Source of the DNA: Aaosphaeria pasadenensis
Lineage: Eukaryota > Ascomycota > Dothideomycetes > Pleosporales
NCBI GenBank assembly: GCA_022813625.1
Contig: JAKLMB010000021.1
Location: 496,001 to 560,000 of the forward strand
Direction: 5' to 3'
Length of the DNA stretch: 64,000 nucleotides
The notes beneath the pieces are model-generated. The model did no database searches. It was not told the DNA's origin and saw only the letters and a list, made by a program, of their open reading frames with translations. Position 1 is the stretch's first letter; each line of letters starts with the position of its first letter. This document shows, one piece after another, positions 1 to 12,966 of the stretch. The position numbers and the translations under genes are program-made.

Positions 1-3000
1 TATGCGAGCACTCAATAATATATGAGAATAATTGTAGGAATCTATTTGTGGCATAATAAAAATGCATGAAAATAATGTGGTGAAGCGAAGGGTTCGATCA
101 GTAGCTTCTTTCTGTCTATATCAAGTAGCAATAGCGGTCAATTTTGCGAGCGATGAGTCCACTGAAACAGGTAGTCTTTGCATTTGATCGAACAGAGGAG
201 AGCAATTTTTTCTAATCTATCATGGTCTTCCTATGATTCTCTTCTGCCTCTTGTCTGTGAATTCAGTCCATAGCAGGCATAGTGGTTTTATTGTCCCATC
301 AGTGATTCTGCAGCACCACAACACAGCTTACTGCTGCTTCTCAATTCCTCACTTTGAAATATAGAAGAACTCTAGACCATGGAGAATTTATTCCTACAGT
401 AGCGCAATGATAGTCTCGTTTTCATGAAGTTGCCGTCCAGCATGGCAATATACGTATCTCTCTAAGATTACATTTGCAATGTCGGTGTTGGTCTTCAGCG
501 TGGATGTAGGAAAGGGTGAAGAGCGGCGCCAATGTTGGAAGCAATTAAGAGGTTCACGACAATCGTTCCTTGAAGGTGTGAAGATCAGTGGATGCATACT
601 TAATGTTTATTGCATGCAATTCCGAGGTAGTGTTGAGTATATAGTTACAATAGTTGAGGACAATCAACTTCGATATGGAGTTGATAGGCAGAGGGACACT
701 AGCATGGATGGGGTTAAGGAGCGGCGTTGTAAGCTGACGGCGGTGATTGGTGAAGGAGTCAAAGGACCTCCGTGGCGCCGCTATTTTCCAATCTACTGTG
801 TAATACTCCGTACTGGTATTCAAATTCGAGATGGTTGATACATATTGACCTTTAACGCTGGCTCGTTGTTTGTTGAAACGACTCAGGGGAAGGGAGAGTA
901 GAGAACACTATGAATGCAAGCACAAGGTTTACTTTGCTCGGGGCAACTTTCACTTTTCGACAGTGATGTTGCCAGGTTTGGCGACATGAGACGAGCACAG
1001 ATGGATATTTGGGGTTGTGTTGGGGGAAGATGCCTGCAGCGGACGGGTCCGAGCTACGTTAAAAATGAATTGCCACCATTCGGGCAAACCTGGCGCGTTG
1101 GATGTTGGATGTTGGACGTTGGCCACCCGCAAAGGCAGCAGAGAGGCACAGCAGCAGAGCAGAGCAAAGCACAGCACAGTGTTATTCTACGAGAGGTCAC
1201 TTCTTCCTCGGCCAGAAAGTAGCTCACTCACTCGGAACACGAGACACGAGACACGAGGCTACAACAGGACTCGCAGGAGGATGCAGCCTCGGGATCGGGA
1301 TCTTGGGATTTCGATTCCCACCGATACATGTTTGCGATACGTATTCCAAGTCCTCGTCAGAAGTCCCATACGAGCACTCCGTAGAAGCAAGGATAATAAT
1401 GGGGAAGGAATGGTGGTGACTCGATCGCGGAATGGGAATGTTCCGAAGGGCATCGCGACGCTCAAAATACCTAAACGGATGATGGATGGATTGATGCTTC
1501 TGTGCCTCCTCGAAGGAGATGCGCGCTCGCTCCCGAGAGGACATTGCCGATAGTTGTTTGCGTCCGTGGCATTGTACAAAGAACATGCTGGCAGAGCGGG
1601 AAAATGGTAGGACGCAAAGTATTCGGTACGGTGCAGGTCATTCGCCGAGGATGTATATGCAACGTTCCGAGTAGATGAATACTGGCGGTGATGAGCCCTG
1701 ACCTGTGACAGATACAAGTAGGCAGAAGAATGTCAGAATGGAGCAAGGAAAGGAGAGAACGGAGAAACGATATATCATCTGAACATGAATTAGGCGAAAC
1801 GATGCAAATGCTGATGCTGAGCTTATTATGCGTGCAGCCACCCAGCCTGCCAGTACCCGTCGTGCCGTCCAATCCAGTTTTGCATGACGCGACCGCGAAT
1901 AATGAGAAATGAGCAAACTGGGATGTTGATTTGAAAAAAAATAGGATGGCGGCGAAAACGTGATTTCAGGTGCTTATTCCTAGGTAACAGTAGCGAGAGT
2001 GTGTGGGTGCATTCGAGGTATCACTATCCGTAGAATAGAATAAAACAAAAGCTGTATTGTGCAATAACCAACATCGTCATGATCATTACCGAGTATTGCT
2101 TTTGTTGCTATTATTGTTGTTAGAAGTCAGGGGAGGATAGGGTGCAAAGCCAGTATAGGACAGTGATGAATGTATGTGCTATAGCCCTGCTAATAATGAG
2201 TATTACTCTCGTGATAATAATACTGTTACCTTTCTTCATCGTTCTTCTACGGAATAACTAATGGTACAAGGTAGTTACCTATTTCTGTAGCGGAAAGGTA
2301 CAAGAAGATAGGTGGACGCGGTAAGGTAAAGCAAGGTATTTGTGCGCGCGTGAGTTGTGAAGAGAGAGTGTGTGGCCAACAAGCCCCCGGCTATCTCTTC
2401 CCTACTCCTCCTCCTTCCTCCTCCTCCTCCTCCTGTTAGACCCGGCCCTCGTCCCCGCCTTCAAACCACCTCTACCTCTACCAGCCCAGCCCAGCCTTCT
2501 ATTCCCTTTCCCCCCTCAAAGGACACTCCACTTCCACTTCCACTTCACCACCCACTCCGCCAAAGTCGCCTATCCTACTCCAACCCCACTCCAACCTCAC
2601 TCTACCTCACCTCTCCTTTTTCACTCACCTTTCTCTCCCTCGATTTCCGTCTCTCCTCTGTCTATCATCTCCTACAAAGACTAATCACGACTCCTTGTTT
2701 CGCCGCCTGTCAGCCGCTCGTTTGCGGACTACAAGACGCCTTCTACGACTAGACACAAGAAAATCTAATATTCAGGTCCTAGCCTTTGCTCGACTTGTCT
2801 CTTACTTGCACTCGATGGTTGTCTAAGGAATAATTCAGCTTCGTCCTCCGCCGAGCTCGACCCGTCCCATCGTCGCCACGTCCTGAGCCTCGCCTCTGCC
2901 TTCGCCTCCACCCCCTTCTCAGATCACCCTTCAGTGGACATATCTAGCCGTCCACTGAGGGTGTACGACTACGGAAAACGTCTGTCCAGGAGCACTCTTT

Positions 3001-3052
3001 GTCGTCGTATCTTCACTTCGCGGCCCTCGTACCAGGTCGTGACAGGACCAAT
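1..3052. other. Gene-free region and cdc4-like promoter/5' leader
   Basis: I see no supported gene here: open frames overlap each other on both strands with no recognisable protein. Short internal repeats occur around 1097-1122 (GTTGGA-type) and 1240-1258 (ACACGAG-type). A strong pyrimidine-rich tract from about 2395 to 2760 is typical of fungal promoters and 5' leaders and probably drives the F-box/WD40 gene that starts at 3053. The motifs TACTCCGTA (804-812) and CCTAGGTA (1979-1986) recur elsewhere in the window. Confidence 0.6.
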
Positions 3053-6000
3053 ATGGCCACCGTTCCGCCAAGCGGCTCACAAGAGCCCGGATCAGCAATA
3101 TCCAAAAAGCCAGCCATAGACCCCTATGCAACTATCGGACAACTCTCTATCGCACCGGCAACACACACGACAGTCGTCACGACTACCACAACCACCACAA
3201 CTTCATTTCCTCCCATGTTCATGAAAGCTCCGCGGAATCTGAGAGATCGGGACGCGAAAGAGTATCCCTTGGCAAATGCCCCAGCACCAGAATCCATCCG
3301 GAAATTCATGTTTAGCACAGGCAACGGTCAGGCTTGTTTTGAGGAAGCAGGTGACAGCGACGAGAAGATCCGCGAGGTAAGCTCCGCATAGATACCTAGG
3401 TAGCCCTAGGACACCAACCCCTCCTCTCTCCATGCATAACTGGAATTTCACGTTGATCTTATACTAATGATTATTGTGCACTCAGCACAATTCTATTTAC
3501 GATGGTCTTCGCAGCGCAAACGGGACGATACAGGTCGAAGAGTCGTTCAGCGGACCCCCCGAGTTCGCAACGCCTAGCCGGATGACTCGACCCTCGACCG
3601 CCCTGACGCCAGCAGCTCGCCCCCCATCTAGCCGCCAGAAACGATCGTCTTCTCCTCCGTCTATCGCCGAAGCCGTTGAGATTGCGAGCTTGCAACGCCG
3701 CTGCAAGAAACCACGACCCTCGATCCAAGATTACCGAATTCGAAGCGGCCCACACGTTAACTCTAATTTCACTCCAGAGGATATGGAAGATGTAGTTCCT
3801 GCTACGCCTGATACAGATGTGTCTGGGCCAAGTTCATTCAAGATGCCACGACCCAAAGTGACCACGAGACGCTCCAACCTCAGATCTTCGTCCCAACAAA
3901 ACCACTCGGCCTCGTGGCAGCTTCAGCAACCCGTTACCGGATCACCAAGCTCTGCGAAACACATTTCCTCGGACTCGCCACGATCTGGGACGCAACGCTC
4001 CTCGAACGAACACTCATTCTCCTCTTCAATCGTCGATGGCCCAGGAATAGCCGCCACACCTCCCATTGTCGAGACCGACCTCGAACCTATCGGTCCGTTC
4101 ACGGCTGATGATGCTTCATTCAGCCACCCTGCTCGACCAGCGCCTCTGGACACACTTGCCGCCCAAGATGCCAGTCTGCCTAGTCCGAGTTTGTCTCCGA
4201 TAACTGCTGCAGCAAGTCTCGCGCAGCACAATACTAATAACTCTTTCTCGGGCGATGCCGATGACGATTCGAACGATATCTCTAGCCTTGATATTTCACA
4301 GAGCTCGCTTCATAGGAATAGGTCCAACGATGATTTCTCGTCTTCTAGCCACAAACTTATCGACCTCTCTGACGCACGTAACGGGCTAAACATGAATCAA
4401 CAGCTACCTACGCCTGCCCTCATGGATATACCTACGATGCTGGACTCCTTCGATTCTTTACCGGAAAAGATGAAAACCTACGTCATGTTCCAAATGCTTC
4501 GTAGATGCACGAAGCCAACCCTTCATTTCGTGGCTGACGTTGTAAACCCAGCCCTGAAATGCGATTTTGTGGCCTTGCTACCCCTTGAACTTAGTCTCAA
4601 CATCATCAAATATCTAGACGTGCAGAGCATGTGCAGCGCTGCTCAAGTGTCTAAGAAATGGAGACATGTTGTTGACACGGATGAAACGGCATGGAAGGAT
4701 CTACTCGAGAAGGATGGTTATGGATTACCCGAAGGAGAACTTGAACGCGCTGTCAAAGAAGGCTGGGGCTGGCAGTATCCACACTCAACAGAGAGCTATG
4801 AGCGAGATTTACGCCTGGCTCATACCTCGAGATCCGATACGGAGCATTCGCCTGCGCCAGGCTCATCTGGCTCGAACGGTATAGGCGGTTATACCGAGAG
4901 TGATGGAACCTCCCTCCGCCTCTCTGGACGAACAAAGAGAAAGGCCACCTCCAGGCATGGGCCTGCGAAGAAGCAACGAAAGAAGGCTCCGTCGTCATCG
5001 AAATCGCAAGTGCCCATGTTCTCGCGCTCAGCAGTGCTCCGACAAGGTCCAATCGCCATCGCCGAAATTGCTGCCGCTGCGATACCAAGCCCACCAATCG
5101 GCCTGCCCAGTTTGAGGTCGATGCACCTCTACAAGTCGTTGTATCAACGCCATCATCTGATCCGAAAGAGCTGGATGGAGGAGGACACCCGACCCAAACA
5201 TGTCGCCTTCCGCGCCCATGGACACCACGTAGTAACCTGCCTACAATTCGATACAGACAAGATCCTTACCGGTAGCGACGATACGAATATCAATGTCTAC
5301 GATACGAAGACTGGTGCCCTACGCAACAGGCTCGAGGGCCACGAAGGAGGCGTTTGGGCACTCCAATATGAAGGCAACACTTTGGTCTCTGGGTCGACCG
5401 ATCGTTCGGTGCGCGTGTGGGACATCGAGCGGGGTAAATGCACACAAGTATTCCAGGGACACACATCCACCGTGCGATGTCTAGTCATCTTGAAGCCTAC
5501 CGAAATCGGCGAGACTGCAGATGGGCAGCCGATCATGATGCCAACTGAGCCTCTGATTATTACAGGTTCGCGCGATTCCACACTGCGTGTGTGGAAACTA
5601 CCCCAGCCTGGCGATAGAAGCATCATGCAGACAGGTCCCCCACAGAACGATTACGACAACCCGTACTTCATCCGAACTCTTTCTGGGCACCACCATTCCG
5701 TTCGTGCCATCGCAGCACACGGTGACACCCTAGTCAGTGGCAGCTACGACCATACTGTACGTGTCTGGAAGATCTCGACTGGAGAAGTACTGCAGCGCCT
5801 GCAGGGCCATAGCCAGAAAGTGTACAGCGTCGTTCTTGACCATGCTCGAAGCAGGTGCATCAGCGGTTCCATGGACAACCTCGTGAAAGTATGGTCTCTG
5901 GAGACAGGACAATGCTTGTACAGCCTTGAGGGTCACACGTCGCTTGTTGGACTTCTCGATCTGAGTCACGAACGCCTCGTGTCGGCAGCGGCCGATTCAA

Positions 6001-6434
6001 CACTGCGCATCTGGGATCCTGAGAATGGACAATGCAAGAGCACCCTTTGCGCCCATACAGGAGCCATCACCTGCTTTCAGCATGACGGCCAGAAAGTCAT
6101 TTCTGGTTCTGACCGAACGCTGAAGATGTGGAACGTCAGGACTGGCGAATTTGTCAAGGATCTATTGACCGATTTGAGTGGAGTCTGGCAAGTCAAATTC
6201 AACGAGCGCCGATGCGTCGCCGCTGTTCAACGGAACAATCGAACATATATCGAGGTAAGCACTGCAGGTACCTTGTGTCGTGGTTTGTAGCTAACAAGCA
6301 CATTGTAGGTCCTAGATTTTGGAGCCTCGCGTGACGGCGTCCCTCCTGACCAACGAGGACGCAGAATAGTCGTCAACCAAAAAGGATACGAAACAGACGA
6401 CGTTGACGATATCATTGAACCAGAGCCTGTATAG
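3053..6434 (+). CDS. cdc4: F-box/WD40 repeat protein, Cdc4-like SCF ubiquitin ligase substrate receptor
   Basis: Three exons (3053-3376, 3486-6254, 6309-6434; all junctions in phase 0) give about 1072 residues. The N-terminal ~460 residues are Ser/Pro-rich and disordered-looking. An F-box lies near residues 465-512 (VALLPLELSLNIIKYLDVQS), followed by a basic, nuclear-signal-like stretch and WD40 repeats from about residue 685 to 1025, with repeated LTGSDD/VSGSTD and VRVWD-type signatures. In this family the F-box binds Skp1 and the propeller binds phosphodegrons of cell-cycle regulators. The tail exon encodes an acidic end (DDVDDIIEPEP). The start at 3053 has A at -3 and G at +4; an in-frame ATG at 2999 would add 18 residues. 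The domain assignment is clear; the choice of Cdc4 over other F-box/WD40 paralogues is inferred from length and layout. Confidence 0.85.
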
Positions 6435-6860
6435 CCAACTCTGGTCTTCGCGAATTTCCCTTTGAGTTTCACATAGCCTTTGAGCATGATTTTGAAAAAG
6501 CAATACCCCTTATGCGATCCCCTTCGATTCGATGAGCGCTCGGTCTGCAGAGTCAATTGGACTCGATACGTCATTACTCTAACATAATGTAAACGGAACC
6601 GGACAGGTGGACACATTAGATATATCCTACATTTCCCTTTGGGCGGCGTTATTTGCATCAATTTTTAAACGCTGGACCGATTTCCAGCAAACTTTAACGA
6701 TGGGTGTTTGGGCAGGCTTACGTTGCATATTCCGGCGTTCTGATTGCGGATTCCCATTTTCATCTTTAGCACACGTCTTCCTTAATGCGGAAGACAACAA
6801 ACACTATAGTAGTAGCAGTACGCAGTCCTTAGGTGACAACATGGTCCTTTGATGGGCCAC
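6435..6860. other. 3' region of the cdc4-like gene
   Basis: This AT-leaning stretch follows the stop codon of the F-box/WD40 gene. No gene or repeat is visible. It probably holds its 3' untranslated region. Confidence 0.5.
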
Positions 6861-7160
6861 TTAGTATGAATCAAGAATATGATTAAAAAAATTAAGCACA
6901 CGGTTTACCTCGTTTTGAATTGCTTCAATACCCTCAACTAATTGTCTATCTGATTGATTTGTATGTTGGTGTATTCGTTCTAGGTAGTCGTCTGGAGCTA
7001 CCCATGCGCGCCATGGTCCATGCGGATTAGTAGTGCCCGCAATCGTTCCCGTCCCACCAAAACATGTCCGCCATCTAACATAATCGCCAGACCTCAGTTC
7101 CAACCATTCGCTCTCTTCTCTTACGTTAACGTAGACTTCATGTCCGTTGAGATGCGCAAA
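6861..7160 (-). pseudogene. Orphan open frame, exon-like, unknown
   Basis: A 99-residue stop-free frame runs from just after a TAG at 7163-7161 to its own stop at 6861. Its composition looks like a real protein (Trp/Gly-rich centre, e.g. YVRWRTCFGGTGTIAG, then a helical end with QLVEGIEAIQNEVNRVLNFF), but no in-frame ATG begins it. The AG of the upstream TAG could be a splice acceptor, yet only 17 bases separate the frame from the divergent BRAP2-like start, so there is no room for an upstream exon without overlapping that gene. I do not recognise the family. Best read as a truncated gene relic; a chance frame is possible. Confidence 0.35.
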
Positions 7161-7177
7161 CTACTATATCTCTCGTG

Positions 7178-9327
7178 ATGCCCGCCTATTACTTCCACAT
7201 TACTTTCGAACTCTACCCATCGAGGTCTTCCCCAGAAACGACGTACACCCCACCTCCGCAAACCGACATCTTCACCTCCAGTCTTCCCTCACACGGCTCG
7301 TCACCCTGGGGCATACCTACTCCCAGCTCGGCAAAGTCCAGTTTCTCCAAATCTCCCGTCTCAAGCAGCGACGTGAACCGCCTCACTCGTGCCCGCGAAC
7401 GACCGCCAGCTCCCCGACGCTTCAGCCATCGTGCTCAACAGACCTTCCCCGAGCTTCACGACAGCCCCGTACCGATCGTTAAGCCCCCGAAGAGACCGGC
7501 ACATAGGCGGACGCAAAGCTTTGCCCCCAGAGATTGGCGCTTCGACACCATCTCCATCCAGAGCATCGACATGAATCCCAGTCCAGGCGAGGAAGGCACC
7601 ATCAGGGCGCTCAAACAACCTTCACATGCAACAAGTTCCGGGGGACTAGCTACCAAGGGCAAATTCATACCTTCGGACCTCAAGGACACAGAAGTGGGAT
7701 GGGGTGTCGTGCATTTGTACAGGGAGGGAGAGGAGACTCCCGGTCTGTACGATGAGGTCAAGGATGGCGCATTCAACGAAGAGGATTGCACAACACTATG
7801 CATACTTGCGGTGCCATCGTACATGACGCCCTCGGACTTGCTAGGTTTCATGGGCGAACAGACAAGGGAGCACGTCACTCATTTTCGTCTGGTGCGGACG
7901 AGTAGAGCGAACAAGTATATGGTCTTGATGAAGTTCCGGGAAGCTAAGAAGGCGCGAGAGTGGCGGAAGGAGTGGAATGGCAAAACATTTAATAGCATGG
8001 AGGTAAGTTGATTCACATTTTGTGGCTTTTATGCATTGCTGACCATGATCACCAGCCTGAATACTGCCATGTCGTCTTCGTCAAGTCTATAAGCTTCCAA
8101 ACATCATCGGATGGCACCAACCACGACCCATCCTCATATCCGGACCTCACCAACGATCCATTCACGCCTGCTTCTACCAAAGAGCCCACTGCTCCCCTCC
8201 CATCAACAGTCGACTCACACTCCCTGACCACGAAACCCTTCGCACCGCCGACCCCTTCGCTCGTCGAGCTGCCAACATGCCCCGTCTGCCTCGAACGCAT
8301 GGACGAAACCACCGGGCTGCTCACAATCCTCTGCCAACACGTCTTCCACTGCGCATGCCTCGAGAAGTGGCGGGGATCAGGCTGTCCCGTCTGCCGATAC
8401 ACACAAAACGACGCGTTTGCGAGCCTCCGCGACGGCGACACCCCAGACAATGAATGCAGCGTGTGCGGCTCGACCGCCAACCTCTGGATCTGCCTCATCT
8501 GCGGCAACATCGGCTGCGGACGCTACGACTCGGCGCACGCCTTCGCACACTACGAAGCCACCTCCCACACGTACGCCATGGACGTCGTCAGCCAGCACGT
8601 CTGGGACTACGCAGGCGACGGCTACGTGCACCGACTCATCCAAAACAAATCCGACGGCAAGCTCGTCGACCTCCCCGCCTCCCACACCTCGACCACGTAC
8701 GCCCCGTCCAGCATGACCGGCTACTCCAACGACACGGTGCCGCGGGAGAAACTCGACAACATGGGCATGGAGTACGCCTACCTCCTGACCTCGCAGCTCG
8801 AGTCGCAGCGTGCCTACTTCGAAGAGCAAGTCGAGCGCGCCGCCGACAAGGCCGCCAAAGCCGCCTCCTCCGCCGACGACGCCAAACGCGCCGCCGCTTC
8901 CCTCTCCTCCGCCCTCGCACACCTCGAATCCCGCCACGCGGACGCGCAGGCCAGCATCGCGGCGCTCGAGCGCGACAACACGCGCAACGCGGCGCGCGCG
9001 GCATCCGCACAGGACCTCGCCCGCAACCTGACGAAACAGTTCAAAGAAGAACAAACGATCAACGAGGCACTGATGACGAGGATCGCGTTTCTAGAGGGGA
9101 AAGTCAAGGACGCGGATGACAGGGCGAAAGCGGCCGAGGAGCAGAAAAGGGACCTCGAGGAGCAGAATCGAGATCTGAGTTTCTTCATATCGGGGCAGGA
9201 GAAATTGAAGGAGATGCAGGGGAATGAGGTGTTGGGGTTGAAGGAGGGAGAGGTCGAGGCTGCGTCGGTGGAGGTTGGAGAGAAGGGCACCGGGAGGAGG
9301 AAGGGGAAGGGGAAGAAGAAGAACTGA
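7178..9327 (+). CDS. etp1: BRAP2/Etp1-like RING and ZnF-UBP ubiquitin ligase
   Basis: Two exons (7178-8002, 8056-9327, phase 0) encode about 698 residues. Order of domains: a BRAP2 RNA-recognition-like domain around residues 200-300 (crossing the intron; EPEYCHVVFVKS follows the junction), a RING-H2 finger near 349-391 (CPVCLERMD then CQHVFHCACLEKW and CPVC), a UBP-type zinc finger from about 406 (CSVCGSTANLWICLICG, then GCGRY), a long Ala/Glu-rich coiled coil at about 520-670, and a Lys-rich tail. This is the exact architecture of human BRAP/IMP and yeast Etp1. Family members bind ubiquitin and have E3 activity; Etp1 is linked to ethanol response in yeast. The start MPAYYFHITFELY matches the usual family N terminus. 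The gene is convergent with its downstream neighbour. Confidence 0.9.
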
Positions 9328-10214
9328 GGCAAGTTACTCGTTCATTCATTCTCCTGGTGGGATTTGATAGTATCCATTTTTCTCAGTCTTTTCCTTGTAG
9401 CGAACAGACGGACGGGCAAAAAAGGAGTTCCTTTGCGATTTTTACGATACCCCCTTGGTCCCCCATTATCCCCTCATAGATAGAGACTGTGTGTGTGGGA
9501 ATCGAATGAACTTCATTCACTCACACATGCATACCATACCATACCTCATAGTAGTAATAAACAACATACACACACATCTATCCCTAGCACGACACCATTG
9601 AAGCAAAAAAGTTTCAAGAATTCAGTGTAATCCATTTCCCCACATGTGTACTCCGTAAAGATATGCTAATTCATTTCATGAAAAAAAAAAACCACCGTCC
9701 ATGACTCTGTGCTTGTTTGTGTTAGTAGTGTTGTTGTTTTCCAGCATTTGTTTTTGTCGTTCATGGCCGTGTCTTGTCGTGTCGTGAGAGTCATTAATGG
9801 AAAAGAAAAGAAAAATGCAAAATAATTCATGTCCCGACCGCAAGAGTGGTGGATGGACATGTGGAAAAAGGGTGAAAAGGAGACAGAGAAACCCATGATA
9901 CAAGCACCAGCCAGACCCATTAATCAAACACCATTACCCTTGATAGATCCGACGCCTCGTAGAGGAGGAAAGGAGGAAAAGGAACAAAAAATATACAAAA
10001 AATGTACCTCACCCCGAAGGCGAAGCAAGACACCGGGGAGTTGGCGTCCTAAGGTTTACAAATATCCAGGAGTCGTGAGAGGCAGTATCCAGAATACAAG
10101 ATGGTTAGAGAATAGCTCGGACAAGGTCTGTTCCGATGCCACCAGTGCCGATGTTGCTGATCAGGCCAGATGTGTCGTGAACAAATATCATCAAGTTGCT
10201 CGGTTATCGACATA
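9328..10214. other. Convergent intergenic region
   Basis: This is the shared 3' region of the BRAP2-like gene and the GBD/FH3 gene. It contains a short ATACC repeat near 9531-9545, a CACACA stretch, and a TACTCCGTA motif at 9649-9657. The overlapping frames on both strands at 9666-9927 show no protein-like features. No gene is supported. Confidence 0.5.
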
Positions 10215-12966
10215 TCAGAACCAATCGTCATCGTCCTTCTTTCCGACAGCACCAATCTCCTTGTCAAATCCCAATCCCATACCAAGGTCCATCTTTGGTG
10301 CTTGGATCTGGGGCGGTGGCTGCGATTTCTTCGTAGGCGATGCCTTCACGGGGCTGCTAGGACCCTTCCCATCGCCAGCACCCATTCGCACCGTCTTCAC
10401 ATCCCAATCATCTTCGAGGCCGGCCTTGATCCAGACCTTAACTGCATCGTGCACAGCGCCGTAGAATTTGGGGTTGCAAGCACGCAGATGACCCATCAAC
10501 TTCTCAAATCCGGAAACTTTGCATTCTTGACGGAAGGTGTTACGGGCCTCACGAGTAGGCAGAGAAGCGATGATTCCATTGAGAAGGTCGATGTGTGTGG
10601 CAATGTAGTTGGTCGCATCCCATTCTACTCCTCCGACATATGGTGCTGCAGGGACGATGGCACGAGGCCCTGGGAAGTGAGTCTTCGCAAACGACGCTGG
10701 GGCAGTGCCCTCGGATTCCTGCCTGGGCAACGGTACAACATTGAGGTGGTGAATGAAAATCCAGAAGACCTCCTTGGTCACATTTGTGACCTCCTTGCAC
10801 CAGACCTGATATGGGCGCGGCTGGTGCATTTGTAGAATGAAGGGTACCGTCGAGGATTCCTTCTCCTTAACAGGATCCTTGAGGTAAGTGAGGAGCTCTC
10901 GAGCGCGGCAAGAAAGCTCAGACTCGTGAGCAGAGGAGATATGGGCAAAGATGATCTGGATGATAAGCTCGCGGGTGGTGAATTCGCAGGGTCCCTTGTG
11001 TTCTTCGTCAAACAACATTCCGAGCAATGCAGGGTAGAGTTTGGGTGAGATCTCGGCGAATTGCTTGAGGGCTGAATCCGCAGTGCACAGTCCCTTGAGA
11101 CAGCGGAGAACTTCATGCAGCAATTGGTCTTCGTGATCTTCGCGCCATTCAACTTCCATGATGCGGTAAAGCAACCCAACCAACTCGGTCATGCCACCCT
11201 CGTGTAGGAACAAGTCAACCCACTCCACGGTCTCATTTCGCAGAAGGAGCCGAAGCTTATGAAGCTTCCCAACCTCCACATCCTGAGGCTTAGTGGTCTT
11301 CTTCATATACGTAACAAATTTATCGGGGCTGGAGGATTTGGCACTCTTAGACGAAGACTTCTGTGAAGTGTTTGATACCAAAGAGCGTGTGGAGGGCGAT
11401 TTGGGAATTGGGGTTGCCTTGGAAGATGTCTTTCTCTCATTTCCGGGTCGCTCGGGCTTTGCCTTCTTGGTTGGGGAATCACCCTTGCTAAAGGTGAAGG
11501 TCCTGCTCCTGGGGCGTTCCCGTTTGGTAGAGGCACCAGTCTTGCCGTCTCCTTGTACCTCTTCATCGGAGCCATCGCGTGACTTGGGCGCCTTTTCAGA
11601 TGTCCACTTGGTGTTACCCTTTCCTGAAACATCTGTCATGGAACCTTGAGCAGATGTTGCACGAGACATTGTCTGTGGAGTGTCAAGCTTGTGTGTGCGA
11701 ACAAAGTCAGCTTTGACCTCAAGCTTCAATGTACGCATTGCCGTCCGCTGATGTTGTGGGATGTTGCGGGACTCCTGTAACACCGTATTAGTCTAGTAAC
11801 GATGAGAAGTACATGTCAGCAATACTTACAAGGACGGCTTCGAACTCGGCATCGATCTGCTTAGGATCAAGTTTTGGGGGAGGGGTAGGGCCAATGTAGA
11901 CTTCCTTCGCTTTGCCATTGAAAGCAGCGACAGCGGCCATAACACGATTTGGCTTCTTCCCAGGGCTTGCATCCCGCTTTGAAGCTCCATCCTTCTTCTT
12001 GTTGCTATCCGAGTTCGAACGACGTAACATGCTCTTAGCAGAGATGCTTTTGGAAGATGTCGACTTCTCTCCGTTGCCCTTGGTCTCACCCAATGGAGCT
12101 CGCTCGGTGCTTCGCTTCTTCGTCAGGGTTTCGAACAATCCATTGGAAGAAGTGTTAGGTAGGAAGGTCGACTTTGGTCGTTCTTTGCCGGCAGGCTTCT
12201 GTAGTGAAGGCTGTCCGTAGTCGAAGAAGTTGCGCTGCTTAGAGGGAGAGTAATTCGAAGGGGTGTAGAGCCTCATCTCGTCTTCGATGCTCCGGCGATC
12301 GTTGAGAGGAACCTTGCTAGTGGTAGTCACTTCCTCGAAAGGCTGCGAGCTGAACTGTGCCCAGATAGGTGTGATCGCGGGTTCAGTTGCACGAGCAGAA
12401 CTCGGTGGGGTGGTATTTTCTTTATCTTTGGGGAGGGCTACGGGTTCTTTTGTAGAGGAGTGCTTTGCCTTGCCAAAGACCGCAGCAAGATTTGTTGTTG
12501 ATTTGGTCTTCTTAGGCTTATCGGTTGCTGTGGTGTCCTCGCGCGCTCGGCTCTTGTCCCGCGAGTGATTGTTGTCCCTGGAGCGGTCCTTAGCTCTCGC
12601 GTCCCTTTCTTTGTCTTTTCCCAGTGAACGCAGTGAAACAGAGCTGAGTGTCTTCTTGTGGAGGCTCTTTGTCGGGCTGCCGGTCTTTGTGTCTTGTGAC
12701 TTCTTCGGTGAAGACGGTGGTTGGATAGGAATATTCTGAACCTGGCTCCTCAATTGGTTATGAGGATGGTCTGGTGGCAGAAAGGATGCTCCGGCGTTCG
12801 CGATGGGGTTGTAAAGGCGACCTTCGGGCTGGGCCTGGCTCAGAGCAGTGCCATCGGAAGGGGAGCGTTTGTGGCTCTTGGGAGCAATGATAGACTTTAG
12901 AACTGAAGATGACTTGTTGCGTCGATGTTGGCCTTCGGTTGGCCTTGTTGCTGGTATCGAAGCCAT
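10215..12966 (-). CDS. Formin-type GBD/FH3 domain protein without FH1/FH2
   Basis: Two exons (12966-11830 and 11774-10215, phase 0, 55-base intron) encode about 898 residues. The first ~390 residues are Ser/Lys-rich and low complexity. From about residue 390 a helical armadillo-like region resembles the formin GTPase-binding/FH3 module (VEWVDLFLHEGGMTELVGLL, LLHEVLRCLKGLCTADSAL, TRELIIQIIFAHISSAHESE). There is no proline-rich FH1 and no actin-assembling FH2; the protein ends soon after a Lys/Pro-rich linker (KASPTKKSQPPP). In formins this module binds Rho GTPases and mediates autoinhibition, so a role in polarity signalling or formin regulation is inferred, not shown. The long N-terminal exon is unusual for a formin. 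The next gene upstream is also on the minus strand. Confidence 0.75.

Noticed and set aside
479..838. 119-codon plus-strand frame, with an 89-codon frame opposite it
   Set aside because: Both strands are open over the same bases, neither has domain-like composition, and there are no splice or homology hints.
8377..9054. 225-codon minus-strand frame inside the BRAP2-like gene
   Set aside because: It is the shadow of a GC-rich coiled-coil coding region; its Gly/Val/Arg-rich translation is typical of an antisense frame.
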